DNA of 62,843 bases, taken from positions 1 through 62,843 of the forward strand of contig NZ_AQGQ01000005.1 in NCBI RefSeq assembly GCF_000388115.1, in the 5' to 3' direction. Of the stretch, positions 25,769 to 34,594 are shown in pieces. The notes beneath the pieces were generated by a model. It saw only the letters and a list, made by a program, of their open reading frames with translations. It searched no databases and was not told the DNA's origin. The translations under genes were made by a program, and so were the position numbers. Position 1 is the first letter of the stretch, and the number at the start of each line of letters is the position of its first letter. The DNA is from Aeromonas molluscorum 848 (lineage in GTDB: Bacteria > Pseudomonadota > Gammaproteobacteria > Enterobacterales > Aeromonadaceae).

Positions 25769-26538
25769 GCGAGAGAACTCTCCTGGGAGTCTTTGAATTG
25801 GCACATGAAGAGGAAATTGAACGCCTCCTGCGAGTACTCGTCTTTGAGCTCATCAATGTCCATGAGGTTGCAACCGAGTCGAACGGCATCCTCAATGGTG
25901 ATGACATAGCGCCACTGCCGATCGGGACAAAGCTGGCCGCCATCGCGCAACGATGATTCGCCAGGGAAAGTGATCGAATCTCGGCCTGGGTACAGGTTCT
26001 TCCAGTGATCCCCGCTCCAGAAGTTACGCGCCATACCGCGGCGCTCAGAGAGCGTTGAACAGTAGGTCTTGCGCCAGCGCTTGTGCATAGCCATAGCGCC
26101 GGCCAAGTGCAGCGCTTTTCCGAAATCAGGAATCCAGAAATACTCATCGACGTATACGTGGCCAGCTTTTCCAGCAAAGGTCAGGTCATCAAGAGAAAGA
26201 AAATGGATCTCCGCGCCGTTCGACAGGACGATGGGGCTGCCGGTAAGGGTAACGCCGAGGAACCTCTTTGCTATCAAGCAGACATAGGTCCGGTAGACAT
26301 CGGCCATCTCTGGGGTTTCTGCCAAGAAAATCTGATTGTCGCCAGTCAATACGGCATCTTCAAAAGCCTCTCCGGCGAAGTAATAAGACATGCCGACCTG
26401 ATGAGCCTTCAAAACGTTGCGGATGGGCGCGAGTGACGGGTCTAGCTTGGCCTCACGGCAGCGCAGCTGGTAGCCAAACAGGGTGCTGATCCATTCGTGA
26501 AAGTGTTCCTCGGTCAACTGACTGATATCGTTCTTCAT
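25765..26538 (-). CDS. Diverged partial terminase ATPase paralog
   Basis: This 257-aa protein aligns along its whole length with residues about 136-391 of the adjacent terminase (26535-28349), at roughly 60 percent identity by eye. Shared blocks are LFGYQLRCREAK, LTGNPIVLSNGAE-type, YVDEYFWIPDF and CPDRQWRYVITIEDA. It lacks the terminase N-terminal helix-turn-helix region and the C-terminal nuclease. The Walker A region SRQVGMTYY of the terminase reads AHQVGMSYY here, losing the conserved Arg, and STP after the Walker B reads STL; the Walker B Asp-Glu is kept. Four-base overlaps couple it to terminase and portal, so it is expressed as part of the operon. I know of no such gene in HP1 or P2. 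Function unknown. Confidence 0.88.
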   Translation of the reverse strand: MKNDISQLTEEHFHEWISTLFGYQLRCREAKLDPSLAPIRNVLKAHQVGMSYYFAGEAFEDAVLTGDNQIFLAETPEMADVYRTYVCLIAKRFLGVTLTGSPIVLSNGAEIHFLSLDDLTFAGKAGHVYVDEYFWIPDFGKALHLAGAMAMHKRWRKTYCSTLSERRGMARNFWSGDHWKNLYPGRDSITFPGESSLRDGGQLCPDRQWRYVITIEDAVRLGCNLMDIDELKDEYSQEAFNFLFMCQFKDSQESSLA

Positions 26539-28349
26539 GCTGCCTTCTTAACTTCGCTGGTTGTCCAGGTGGATTTACGTTTGCGGTTGGTATCGAGCGG
26601 CTCATTGGCCACGGCGTGGGCGATGGCAAAAAATACGTCCGCGTGTCCGGTCACGTTGTCTCGGGCAGCCCTGAACGTCATCTGGCCGCCGCCGGTGGTG
26701 CTGCGCTTGATGGCAAGGAACGCCAGTGGAATATCCCGATCCGAGCTGTCCCACTCGATGCGGTTGGCCTCCACTACGTCGATCATCTTGAGTACCAGCC
26801 GCGACTTGCTCTCGATGCTGTAGTTGATGGGGTGGCACACCCCTTTGAATACCGGCTTAAGCAGGTCATAGACCCCTGAGCCAATGCCGGACACATCGAC
26901 CCCCAGATACGTGACCCGAAACTTCTTGGCGATCCGCTCGATCTCCTGCGCCTGATACTGGAAGTTGAGCCCGCGCCAGTAGTGCTTTTCCAGCACCCGG
27001 AACCGCTCGCCGGCGACAGTGGGTGGGGCAACCACCACCAGGGTGGCGTTGTCGCGGGTGCGGCTCGGGTCGTAGCCCATCCATACCTCTCGCCGACCGA
27101 ATGGGTCAGGCCGCCCAGGCTTGTAGTCCTCCCACCTGGTCGGGTCCACCCCTGCCCGCTCCATATCCTGGAACTTGAACACCGACAGGGCATCATCGAT
27201 AAACCGGCACATGTAGAGGCGATCGAACACCTCCTCCGGGTACTCGTCCTTGAGCTCCTCGATGTCGATGAGGTTGCAGCCCAGGCGTAGGGCATCCTCG
27301 ATGGTGATGACGTAGCGCCACTGGCGATCGGGGCAGACCCGACCGCCATCGCGCATCTCATCTTCACCTGGGAAGTCGATGGCCACACGGCTCGGGCGCT
27401 GACCCTTCCAGCGATCCCCAGTCCAGAACCGGTACGCTTCGTGAACCTTGCTCGATGGGGTCGAGAAGTAGGTTTTGCGCCAGCGGCTCTGGGTCGCCAT
27501 GGCGCTGGCCACGTCCGACAGCTTCTCGAAGTTGGGGATCCAGAAGTACTCATCGATATAGACGTTGCCGGAACGGGACTGGGCGCTGTTGGAGTTGGTA
27601 GAGCAGAAGTGCAGCTCGGCCCCGTTCGACAGCACAATGGGGTTGCCGGTCAGAGTGATGCCAAGGAAGGTCTGGGCAATCTTGCAGATATAAGAGCGGA
27701 ACACCTCCGCCTGGGCGCGGGTGGCGGACAGGAATATTTGGTTGCCACCTGTCAGCACCGCATCTTCCAGCGCCTCGCCGGCGAAGTAGTAGGTCATGCC
27801 GACCTGACGCGACTTCAAGATGTTGCGGGTACGCGGCAAGGCCGGGTCGTTCTTCGCCTCACGGCAGCGCAGCTGGTAGCCAAACAAGGTACCCAGCCAC
27901 TCGGCAAAGTCATCAGCTGTCAGGTGGCCGACCTCGTTCTTGGCCTTCTTGCCGCCCTTGCCCTTGCTGCTATCCTGGCCACCCCGGCCACGGCGCGGCC
28001 GTTCGGCGGCCTGTTCATCACCACTTTCGCGGCGGGTGGTGAGCGCCTGCTGGCGCTCGGCCCACTTGAGGGCTTTCTCTTTCAGGCTGACATGGTGGCC
28101 GACCAGCCTGTCGATCTCGTCCATCTCGGCGCTGGTTTTCTTCTCACGACACAACAAGGAGTGCAGGCGGCGAGCAATGGCATCCTCCACCGCTTCATCG
28201 GTAAGCAGATCCCGCCAGCCGAGCTTTTCGGCCCAGTAGTAGACGATGCGGCAGGAGTTCAGCCCCAGTTCGTCCTTGATTTCCTGGGGGGTCCATCGCT
28301 TAAGGTAGAGTCCCCGCGCAGCATTGCGGATCTCTTCGGGATACGCCAC
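26535..28349 (-). CDS. Terminase large subunit (P2 gpP-like)
   Basis: The 604-aa packaging motor has an N-terminal helix-turn-helix (residues 15-50, PQEIKDELGLNSCRIVYYWAEKLGW) and a basic linker near 105-135. The ATPase domain carries the Walker A-like RNILKSRQVGMTYYFAGEA and Walker B NVYIDEYFWIPNF. The C-terminal nuclease has acidic residues in WMGYDPSRTRDNATLVVVAPP, TYLGVDVSGIGSGVYDLL and GHADVFFAIAHAV. It cuts and pumps concatemeric phage DNA together with the gpM-like endonuclease subunit (30440). It opens the leftward operon and is divergent from the scaffold gene across a dyad-containing promoter region. Confidence 0.95.
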   Translation of the reverse strand: MAYPEEIRNAARGLYLKRWTPQEIKDELGLNSCRIVYYWAEKLGWRDLLTDEAVEDAIARRLHSLLCREKKTSAEMDEIDRLVGHHVSLKEKALKWAERQQALTTRRESGDEQAAERPRRGRGGQDSSKGKGGKKAKNEVGHLTADDFAEWLGTLFGYQLRCREAKNDPALPRTRNILKSRQVGMTYYFAGEALEDAVLTGGNQIFLSATRAQAEVFRSYICKIAQTFLGITLTGNPIVLSNGAELHFCSTNSNSAQSRSGNVYIDEYFWIPNFEKLSDVASAMATQSRWRKTYFSTPSSKVHEAYRFWTGDRWKGQRPSRVAIDFPGEDEMRDGGRVCPDRQWRYVITIEDALRLGCNLIDIEELKDEYPEEVFDRLYMCRFIDDALSVFKFQDMERAGVDPTRWEDYKPGRPDPFGRREVWMGYDPSRTRDNATLVVVAPPTVAGERFRVLEKHYWRGLNFQYQAQEIERIAKKFRVTYLGVDVSGIGSGVYDLLKPVFKGVCHPINYSIESKSRLVLKMIDVVEANRIEWDSSDRDIPLAFLAIKRSTTGGGQMTFRAARDNVTGHADVFFAIAHAVANEPLDTNRKRKSTWTTSEVKKAA

Positions 28350-28374
28350 GGCGCCTCCATCGATATGAATGATG

Positions 28375-28505
28375 GCGCCATCATAGCCAGCCCACTATCC
28401 CCACTTATCCCACTGATGTTCTGAGCAATTCGGATATCCCGCTGGATCCGAATCCTCCAGAACACAACCGGATGAATACCCCTTCCCGACCCGATAGCCT
28501 GAGCC
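28375..28505. promoter_or_regulatory. Divergent late promoter region with long dyad
   Basis: Two 19-base half-sites in inverted orientation (28417-28435 and 28446-28464) share TGTTCTG and ATTCGGAT and differ at four middle bases. A leftward -10-like TATGAT (28380-28385, minus strand) puts the left half-site about 53 bases before the start. A weaker rightward GATAGC (28493-28498) puts the right half-site about 50 bases before its start. P2 Ogr sites are centred at about -55, so these are likely the activator sites for the terminase and capsid operons. Confidence 0.6.
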
Positions 28506-28525
28506 CGTATCAATTGGGAGCAGGC

Positions 28526-29377
28526 ATGAACACATCAACCTTGAGAACTGGCTGGGTCTGTATCGCCACCGAAGGGACAACCGTCGATGGTCGTGAGATT
28601 ACCGCCGCTTGGCTGACTGACATGGCCGAGACCTACGATCCGGAATACTACACCGCACTGATTTGGCCTGATCACGACCGCTGGTCGAACTTCGGCTATG
28701 TACAGGAACTGAAGACAGAAGTCGTTGATGGCAAGCTCAAGCTGTTTGCCATCCTGAGCCCGACCCGTGATCTGGTTTATTACAACCAGGTTGGCCAATA
28801 CCAGTTCTGTTCCATCGAGCCGCAAGAGCAATTTGCCGATCTGGGCCGCACCTACCTGCGCGGCCTCGGCGTCACCGATGAACCAGCCAGCACCGGCACA
28901 ACCCACCTGAAGTTCAAAGACAAGAGTGGCAAGTCTCGCCTGATTGGCACCAGTGAGCCGCTGGATCTCTCCACCTTCAAACTGCCAAAGAACGAAAAAG
29001 CCGACGGTCTGATCACCAAGTTTTTCAGCTTCTTGGCCAGCCATGGTGAACAGGAAACCAAACCAACCCCCAGCCATCAAGAGGATGAGGAAATGACCAA
29101 AGAACAGTTCGACCAGTTGCTGGGATCCGTCAACGGCCTTGGCTCCAAGATCGAAGGCTTTAGCGCAAAGCTGGAAGCAAAGCCGGAGGTAACGCCCGAT
29201 CCGGTTATTGAACCGAAAGAAGAAGACGACAAGTTCAGCAAGCTGAACGAGACCATCACTGGTCTGGCCGCCACCGTCAGCGAGCTGAAAGGCCAGATCG
29301 ACAAGTTCTCCGTTGAGCTGCCGGATCAGCGCCCGAGCCCATTGGGCGGTGACGACAACAAATATCAAGTTTGCTAA
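28526..29377 (+). CDS. Capsid scaffolding protease (P2 gpO-like)
   Basis: The protein (283 aa from the ATG at 28526) begins MNTSTLRTGWVCIATEGTTVDGREITAAWLTDMAETYDPEYYTALIWPDHDRW-type sequence, the P2 gpO N-terminal protease domain with the catalytic His in PDHDRW. The C-terminal third is an acidic coiled-coil scaffold (DDKFSKLNETITGLAATVSELKGQIDKF). An upstream ATG at 28472 would add 18 residues. I prefer 28526 because GGGAG lies just upstream and family members start there. gpO guides capsid assembly and cleaves itself and the capsid protein during maturation. Confidence 0.93.
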   Translation: MNTSTLRTGWVCIATEGTTVDGREITAAWLTDMAETYDPEYYTALIWPDHDRWSNFGYVQELKTEVVDGKLKLFAILSPTRDLVYYNQVGQYQFCSIEPQEQFADLGRTYLRGLGVTDEPASTGTTHLKFKDKSGKSRLIGTSEPLDLSTFKLPKNEKADGLITKFFSFLASHGEQETKPTPSHQEDEEMTKEQFDQLLGSVNGLGSKIEGFSAKLEAKPEVTPDPVIEPKEEDDKFSKLNETITGLAATVSELKGQIDKFSVELPDQRPSPLGGDDNKYQVC

Positions 29378-29386
29378 GGAGCGACT

Positions 29387-30436
29387 GTGAGCCAAACCCT
29401 TACCGTTCATGCCGAAAAAAGCCTGAACCAATTCTGCAGCGAACTGGCAAAGGCCTATCAGGTTGAACAGCCTGCACTGGCCAAGATGTTCAGTGTCGTT
29501 GGCCCCATGGAAACCACGCTGCGCAAAGCCATCCTGGCATCTGTCGAGTTCCTTGGCCTGATCACCTGTCTGGATGTAGACCAGATCACCGGCCAAGTGG
29601 TGCAGGTCGGCGTCGGCCAGCTCTATACCGGTCGTAAAAAAGGCGGCCGCTTCAAGGGCGAAGTGGGCGTTGATGGCAACAAGTACGAGCTGAAAGAGAC
29701 CGACTCCTGCGCCTCTCTCTCTTGGGCCACCCTCTGCACCTGGGCAAATGCCGGTAGCGAAGGCGAGTTCATCAAGCTGGTTGGCGAGTTCGTCAACACG
29801 GCATTCGCCCTCGATATGATGCGAGTCGGCTGGAACGGCGTAGAAGCCGCTGAAACCACCGATCCGACCGAGAACCCACTGGGTGAAGACGTCAACAAGG
29901 GTTGGCATCAGATTGCCCGTGAGTGGAAAAACGGCAGCCAGATCATCAAGGCTGCTCCCGGCAAGAAAATCTACTTCGACCCGGACGGCAAGGGCGATTA
30001 CAAAACCCTGGATGAGATGGCCTCCGACCTCATCAACAGCACCATCGATCCCCTGTTCCGCCAGGACCCGCGCTTGGTTGTGCTGGTCGGTACCGACCTA
30101 GTCTCCGCTTCCCAAGCCAAGCTCTACAGCGAAGCCACCAAGCCGAGCGAGCAGATCGCCGCTCAGCAGCTGGAGAAGACCATCGCCGGTCGCAAGTCCT
30201 ATATCCCGCCCTTCTTCCCGGGCAAGCGGATGGTGGTCACCACCCTGGACAACCTGCACTGCTACACCCAGCGCGGTACCCGCAAGCGCAAGGCCGACGA
30301 TAACCAGGACAGCAAGAGCTTCGATAACCAGTACTGGCGCATGGAAGGCTACGCCCTGGGCGAACACAAGGCCTATGGCGGCTTTGAAGAGGCCGACATC
30401 GTCATCGGTGCCAAGCCAGAAGAAGTCGGCGGTTAA
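29387..30436 (+). CDS. Major capsid protein (P2 gpN-like)
   Basis: This 349-aa HK97-fold capsid precursor follows the scaffold gene by 9 bases, with a GTG start and AGGAG upstream. Recognisable features are the N-terminal MSQTLTVHAEKSLNQFCSELAKAYQV, the central DPRLVVLVGTDLVS near residue 223 and the late KSYIPPFFPGKRMVVTTLDNLHCYTQRGTRKRK segment, typical of gpN. The N-terminus is expected to be trimmed by gpO. Length and position match P2 (357 aa). Confidence 0.95.
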   Translation: MSQTLTVHAEKSLNQFCSELAKAYQVEQPALAKMFSVVGPMETTLRKAILASVEFLGLITCLDVDQITGQVVQVGVGQLYTGRKKGGRFKGEVGVDGNKYELKETDSCASLSWATLCTWANAGSEGEFIKLVGEFVNTAFALDMMRVGWNGVEAAETTDPTENPLGEDVNKGWHQIAREWKNGSQIIKAAPGKKIYFDPDGKGDYKTLDEMASDLINSTIDPLFRQDPRLVVLVGTDLVSASQAKLYSEATKPSEQIAAQQLEKTIAGRKSYIPPFFPGKRMVVTTLDNLHCYTQRGTRKRKADDNQDSKSFDNQYWRMEGYALGEHKAYGGFEEADIVIGAKPEEVGG

Positions 30437-30439
30437 TTC

Positions 30440-31168
30440 ATGAGCTCACCCGGTCAACGTCACAAGCAGCGCGTTCAAGCCATGCAAGGGGCCGAGCAGG
30501 CCGCCTGCTCTGGCATGGCCACCGGTGCAGTGGCAGACAGCCTGCACCTGCAACTGGTTGCCCTGGAACAGGACATCGTCCGGCTGCGCAAACTGGCGCG
30601 CATCGGTGACCGGGTGAACATGAAACGCGATGAGCTGATGCCCAAGTACCGCCCCTATGTGGAGCGCTATCTGGCCGCCGTCAGTGAGTCCGGCCTGCCC
30701 TACCAGAACGAGCTGTTTCAGCGCCTCATCATCTGGGCCTTTGACGTTGGCGATTTCGACGCAGGCATTGCCTGGGCGGAGCTCGCCATTGCCCAGGGGC
30801 AGCGCACCCCGAACAACATCAAGCGCGACTGGGCCCACTTTGTGGCCGACACCGTGCTGGAGTGGGCCGAGAAGCAAGCGGCCGAAGGGCATGCCGTCGA
30901 GCCATGGTTCTACCGGGTGTTCGACAAGGTGCGCAATGACTGGCGCCTCAACGAGCGGTTGACCGCCAAGTGGTTCAAGGCCGCCGGTTGCCTGCTGCTA
31001 CGTGACCACGACGGCCAGCCCCGCCCGAGCGCAGTGGGTGACAGCGCCACCCTGGAGCAAGCCGATCACTGGCTGGCCCAGGCCGACAAGCTGCACGGCA
31101 AGGTGGGCGTCGGCACCTTGCGCCAAAAGATTGCCATGCGCCTGCGGGCGCTCAATCCGGAGCAATAA
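30440..31168 (+). CDS. Terminase small subunit / endonuclease (P2 gpM-like)
   Basis: The 242-aa protein MSSPGQRHKQRVQAMQGAEQAACSG... contains the gpM pattern LPYQNELFQRLIIWAFDVGDFDAGIAWAELAIAQGQRTPNNIKRDWAHFVADTVLEWAE-like sequence, read in pieces. gpM recognises and cleaves the cos site with the large subunit. It follows the capsid gene by three bases, as in P2 N-M. The basic N-terminus is suited to DNA binding. Confidence 0.9.
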   Translation: MSSPGQRHKQRVQAMQGAEQAACSGMATGAVADSLHLQLVALEQDIVRLRKLARIGDRVNMKRDELMPKYRPYVERYLAAVSESGLPYQNELFQRLIIWAFDVGDFDAGIAWAELAIAQGQRTPNNIKRDWAHFVADTVLEWAEKQAAEGHAVEPWFYRVFDKVRNDWRLNERLTAKWFKAAGCLLLRDHDGQPRPSAVGDSATLEQADHWLAQADKLHGKVGVGTLRQKIAMRLRALNPEQ

Positions 31169-31338
31169 GACTCTCCGCGCCACCGCACCCCGGCGGGGAG
31201 GATAGGCCAGCCGCAAGGCTCGCGCCGAATCCTGTGATCCGTGGCTACAGGGGTGCACCTTTTCTCGCCGCGCCATCGGCGACCCGAGCAACCGGGGCAG
31301 TGGTGTTCACATTGGCAAGCATCAACAGGGGTCCAGAC

Positions 31339-31800
31339 ATGTTTGCAGGCAAGGACATCGACTACAGCACCGCCACTATCCGCAATGACGGGTTCTGGCC
31401 GGATGTGGCCGTCGCCGATTTTGAGCGCCGCCGCGCCACGCCTGCCGATCTGGATACCCAGACCACCGGCGCAGCCCTGCTGGCCGCCGTCTCTGAAATC
31501 AACCTGCAGCTGGCGAGCTATCAGGCCACGCTGCTGGGCAAGGGCTACACCACCGCCGCCGAGGTACCCGGGCCCAGCCTGGAAGGCGGCACCAATGCCC
31601 TGACCGAGCAGTACCTGGCCGCCGTCTTTGCCCGTGCCAAGTCCGCGCTGCTACCCGAGTTCGCCAGCGTCACCGAGCGGGCGACCGCCAACAACCAGGT
31701 AGAGCGATCGCCAGACCAAGGCGCCCAACTGCTGGCAGAGAGTCAGCAGTTGGTACGCAGTATCAAGGGCAAGCGCCGTGCCGGGGTCTCGCTGATATGA
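31339..31800 (+). CDS. Head completion protein (P2 gpL-like)
   Basis: From the ATG at 31339 the product is 153 aa, MFAGKDIDYSTATIRNDGFWPDVAVADFERRRATP..., the gpL pattern with NDGFWPDV and the C-terminal RSIKGKRRAGVSLI. gpL joins the capsid connector and completes heads after packaging. The frame is open further upstream to 31234, but that part is unlike the family. The stop overlaps the next gene's ATG by four bases. Confidence 0.88.
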   Translation: MFAGKDIDYSTATIRNDGFWPDVAVADFERRRATPADLDTQTTGAALLAAVSEINLQLASYQATLLGKGYTTAAEVPGPSLEGGTNALTEQYLAAVFARAKSALLPEFASVTERATANNQVERSPDQGAQLLAESQQLVRSIKGKRRAGVSLI

Positions 31801-32321
31801 GTAACGACATGAACGAGCAACAGGCCCAGGGCTACTTCCTGCAGGCGCTCCACGCCGAGCTGTTGCGGGTGTTGCCGGCCAAGTCTCACAAGACGCTCGA
31901 TAGCTGGATGGAGAACGGCACCATCCGGCTGGAGCCCAAGAACATGGGCCCCACCGGAGTGGATGTGGCATGGCTCACCTATCAGGCGGTGTTCACCATC
32001 GAGCAGCTGCCGTTTCGCGAACTGGATCCGGCCATCGTGCTCGCATCAGTTGCGGCCTGGGTGCAGGAGCATGACGAATTCCGCGAGCGGTTCGATCTGG
32101 GCGATCCCGAGTACGCCGTCACCCCGAACGATGAGAAGACGGCTGACCTTGAGATCCAGCTCCCCTTTACCGAGCCGCTGCGCCTGGTTGAACACGAGCG
32201 GGGCCCCATCAACTGGGATGGCAAGCGCTGGAACGTGGCCCCCTATGACATCTGGGTGGCCGACCATATCGACCTGAACGTGGGTGATACCGGCCATCAC
32301 CAGGTCGGTGACCCGTCATGA
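31797..32321 (+). CDS. Tail completion protein (P2 gpR-like)
   Basis: The 174-aa protein MSNDMNEQQAQGYFLQALHAELLRVLPAKSHKTLD... contains TYQAVFTIEQLPFRELDPAIVLASVAAWVQEHD and an EIQLPFTEPLRLVEHERGPI segment, typical of the phage tail completion (gpR) family. The protein probably terminates the tail tube and joins it to the head. It overlaps gpL upstream and the gpS-like gene downstream by four bases each. Confidence 0.82.
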   Translation: MSNDMNEQQAQGYFLQALHAELLRVLPAKSHKTLDSWMENGTIRLEPKNMGPTGVDVAWLTYQAVFTIEQLPFRELDPAIVLASVAAWVQEHDEFRERFDLGDPEYAVTPNDEKTADLEIQLPFTEPLRLVEHERGPINWDGKRWNVAPYDIWVADHIDLNVGDTGHHQVGDPS

Positions 32322-33003
32322 TCAGCATCACGCTGGATACCCGTCGTGGCAAAGACCAGCTCAACCTGCTGGCCCTGCCGCCCAAGAAGTGCAAGCGCCT
32401 AGTATGGCGAGCGGCCAATGAGATGAAGAAGCTGGCCGCCCGTAACGTGCGCCAGCAACAAGACCCCAACGGCCAGCCGTGGGCGCCGCGCAAGCGGGGC
32501 AAACGCAAGATGTTGCGTGGCCTGCCCAAGCTGTTGCTGATCCGCGAGCCCCGCCAGGACGTGGCAGAGCTGGGCTTCACCAAGGGCACCATGAGCGCCC
32601 ACGCCGGGGTGATCGCCAATACCCACCAGAAGGGGCACACCTACAAGGTGACGGCAATCAGCCGGCGCCGTATTGCCCCCAGCGATGGCGGCAAGAACAA
32701 GCAGGCCAGCAAGGCACAAGCCCGCAAGCTGCGCGAGCTGGGGTTCAAGCGCCCGGGCAAACGCAAGCGGGCATACCGCTCGGCCTCGCTAGGCTGGATA
32801 ACGGGCAACCTCAACTACGCCCAGGCGGGGTTGCTTATCAAAAAGCTCAAGGATGAACCGGTCAAAGAGAGCTGGGAGATCCAGCTGCCAGCCCGCCGTT
32901 CCTGGGCGCCAACACCAAGCAACGCGAACAGGCCTTTGCCCGAGCGCTGCAAAGCATCAACTACGGCTGGGACGTCAACAAGCAAGGCATGAAGGGGAAA
33001 TAA
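32318..33003 (+). pseudogene. gpS-like tail completion gene with a 3' frameshift
   Basis: The first 190 residues (MISITLDTRRGKDQLNLLALPPKKCKRLVWRAANEMKK...) match the virion morphogenesis gpS family. At about 32900 the frame continues as RRSWAPTPSNANRP... and stops early at 32992. Adding one C in the run at 32897-32901 gives PARPFLGANTKQREQAF and ...INYGWDVNKQGMKGK, stopping at 33003, five bases before the sheath gene. PARPFLG is the conserved gpS C-terminal motif, so this is a one-base deletion, real or from sequencing. gpS helps complete tails. Confidence 0.8.
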
Positions 33004-33007
33004 CGCC

Positions 33008-34132
33008 ATGTGGCCTTATGTACAGATCAACAACTTGAACCAGATGCAGGGGCCAGTGACGGAAGTCGAGCGTCACCTGCTGTTCATCGGCAGTGCGCCG
33101 ACCAACACCAACAAGCTGCTCTCGCTCAATACCCAGTCTGACTTTGACAAGCTGCTGGGCGAGGCTGACAGCGAACTGAAAACCAACCTGCTGGCCGCCC
33201 GCGACAACGCCGGCCAGAACTGGACGGCCGCCGCCTTCGTGCTGCCGACCGACATGGATTGGAAGGATGCCGTTCGCACCGCCCAGAAAAACCAGTCATT
33301 CGAAGCAGTCGTGGTGCTGGGGCAAGAGTGGGACGCGACCAAAATCAACGCCGCCCACGCCCTCAACCAGGAGCTGATCGCCAAGTGGGGGCGCTGGCAA
33401 GCCATGCTGCTGGCGGTACCTGGCATCGTCTCCACCGCCGAGGGCGGTCAGGACTGGAGCGAATACGAGGCAGAACTGGCCGCCCTGCAGGATGGCATCG
33501 CGGCTGAATCGGTCTCCCTGATCCCGCAGCTGTGGCCCAACCTCATCGGGGCTTACGCCGGTCGCCTGTGCAACCGGGCAGTGAGCATCGCTGATAGCCC
33601 TTGCCGGGTGAAAACCGGTGCCGTGGTCGGCCTTGGCGCTACCCCCAAGGACAAGGACGGCACCGAACTGCCGCTGGCCACCCTGCAGACCCTGGAACAA
33701 AGCCGCTACTCGGTGCCGATGTGGTACCCGGACTATGACGGTGTCTATTGGGCCGATGGCCGCACCCTGGACGCCGAGGGCGGCGACTACCAGGTGATCG
33801 AAAACCTGCGAGTGGCCTACAAGGTCGCCCGCCGGATGCGCCTGCGCGCCATCGCCCGCATCGGTGACCGCTCGTTCAACTCCACCCCGGGCAGCACCGC
33901 CGCCGCCGTCATGTTCTTCGGCAAGGACCTGCGTCAGATGGCCAGCGCCACCACCATCAACGGCCAGCCGTTCCCGGGCGACATCGCCTCCCCCAAGGAT
34001 GGCGACATCACCATCAAGTGGACCGCCAAGAACCTGGTCTCCATCTATGTGGTGGTGCGCACCGTGGACTGCCCCAAGGGGATCACCGTCAACATCATGC
34101 TCGATTTGAGCCTCAACAACGGGGAGGGCTAA
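33008..34132 (+). CDS. Contractile tail sheath protein
   Basis: This 374-aa protein is the sheath of the HP1/K139 group rather than the longer P2 FI type. It starts MWPYVQINNLNQMQGPVTEVERHLLFIGSA and contains VPMWYPDYDGVYWADGRTLDAEGGDYQVIENLRVAYKVARRMRLRA-like sequence, read in pieces, and a C-terminal SIYVVVRTVDCPKGITVNIMLDLS. Sheath proteins form the outer contractile layer that drives the tube into the cell. It is followed by the tube gene after three bases. Confidence 0.9.
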   Translation: MWPYVQINNLNQMQGPVTEVERHLLFIGSAPTNTNKLLSLNTQSDFDKLLGEADSELKTNLLAARDNAGQNWTAAAFVLPTDMDWKDAVRTAQKNQSFEAVVVLGQEWDATKINAAHALNQELIAKWGRWQAMLLAVPGIVSTAEGGQDWSEYEAELAALQDGIAAESVSLIPQLWPNLIGAYAGRLCNRAVSIADSPCRVKTGAVVGLGATPKDKDGTELPLATLQTLEQSRYSVPMWYPDYDGVYWADGRTLDAEGGDYQVIENLRVAYKVARRMRLRAIARIGDRSFNSTPGSTAAAVMFFGKDLRQMASATTINGQPFPGDIASPKDGDITIKWTAKNLVSIYVVVRTVDCPKGITVNIMLDLSLNNGEG

Positions 34133-34135
34133 CCC

Positions 34136-34591
34136 ATGACCCGCCGTATTTCAGGCCAGTCCTTCGACACCACCCTGATGGGCACCATGGTGCACATCGA
34201 GAAGGCCAGCCTCTCCATCACCGACAACAGCGCCGTGGCGCAAACCCGTGGCATCCCTGATGGCTATGTCGATGGGGATGTGGCCGCAGAGCTGGAGTTC
34301 GAGATAGATGCCAAGAACTTCACCCTGCTGGGCGATGCGGCCAAGCGGGCCGGTAGCTGGCGCGGTATGAAGCCGGACGATGTGCTGTTCTACGCAGACA
34401 CCGGCGACGAGACCATGAAGGTGGAAGCCTTCGGCGTGAAGCTGCTGCTCTCCGACCTGCTCGATGTCGATCCCAAGGGCGGCAGCAAGGGGGTGCACAA
34501 GGTCAAGGGGTTCGTCACCTCCCCCGACTTCGTGCACATCAACGGCGTGCCGTACCTGTCGGATGACGACACCCGTCACCTCAAGGGCTAA
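34136..34591 (+). CDS. Tail tube protein
   Basis: The 151-aa protein MTRRISGQSFDTTLMGTMVHIEKASLSI... with GIPDGYVDGDVAAELEFEIDAKNF and a beta-rich C-terminus is the inner tube protein paired with the sheath in HP1-type phages (DUF2597-like). It forms the inner channel of the contractile tail. Position immediately after the sheath supports this. Confidence comes mainly from order and size. Confidence 0.82.
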   Translation: MTRRISGQSFDTTLMGTMVHIEKASLSITDNSAVAQTRGIPDGYVDGDVAAELEFEIDAKNFTLLGDAAKRAGSWRGMKPDDVLFYADTGDETMKVEAFGVKLLLSDLLDVDPKGGSKGVHKVKGFVTSPDFVHINGVPYLSDDDTRHLKG

Positions 34592-34594
34592 CGG

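Noticed and set aside
25765-26538. Terminase gene split by a frameshift
   Set aside because: The full terminase is intact next to it, and the short gene repeats an internal segment of it, so it is a paralog and not a broken half.
28535-29908. 457-codon minus-strand frame across scaffold and capsid genes
   Set aside because: It spans two certain genes on the opposite strand and has no motif of its own.
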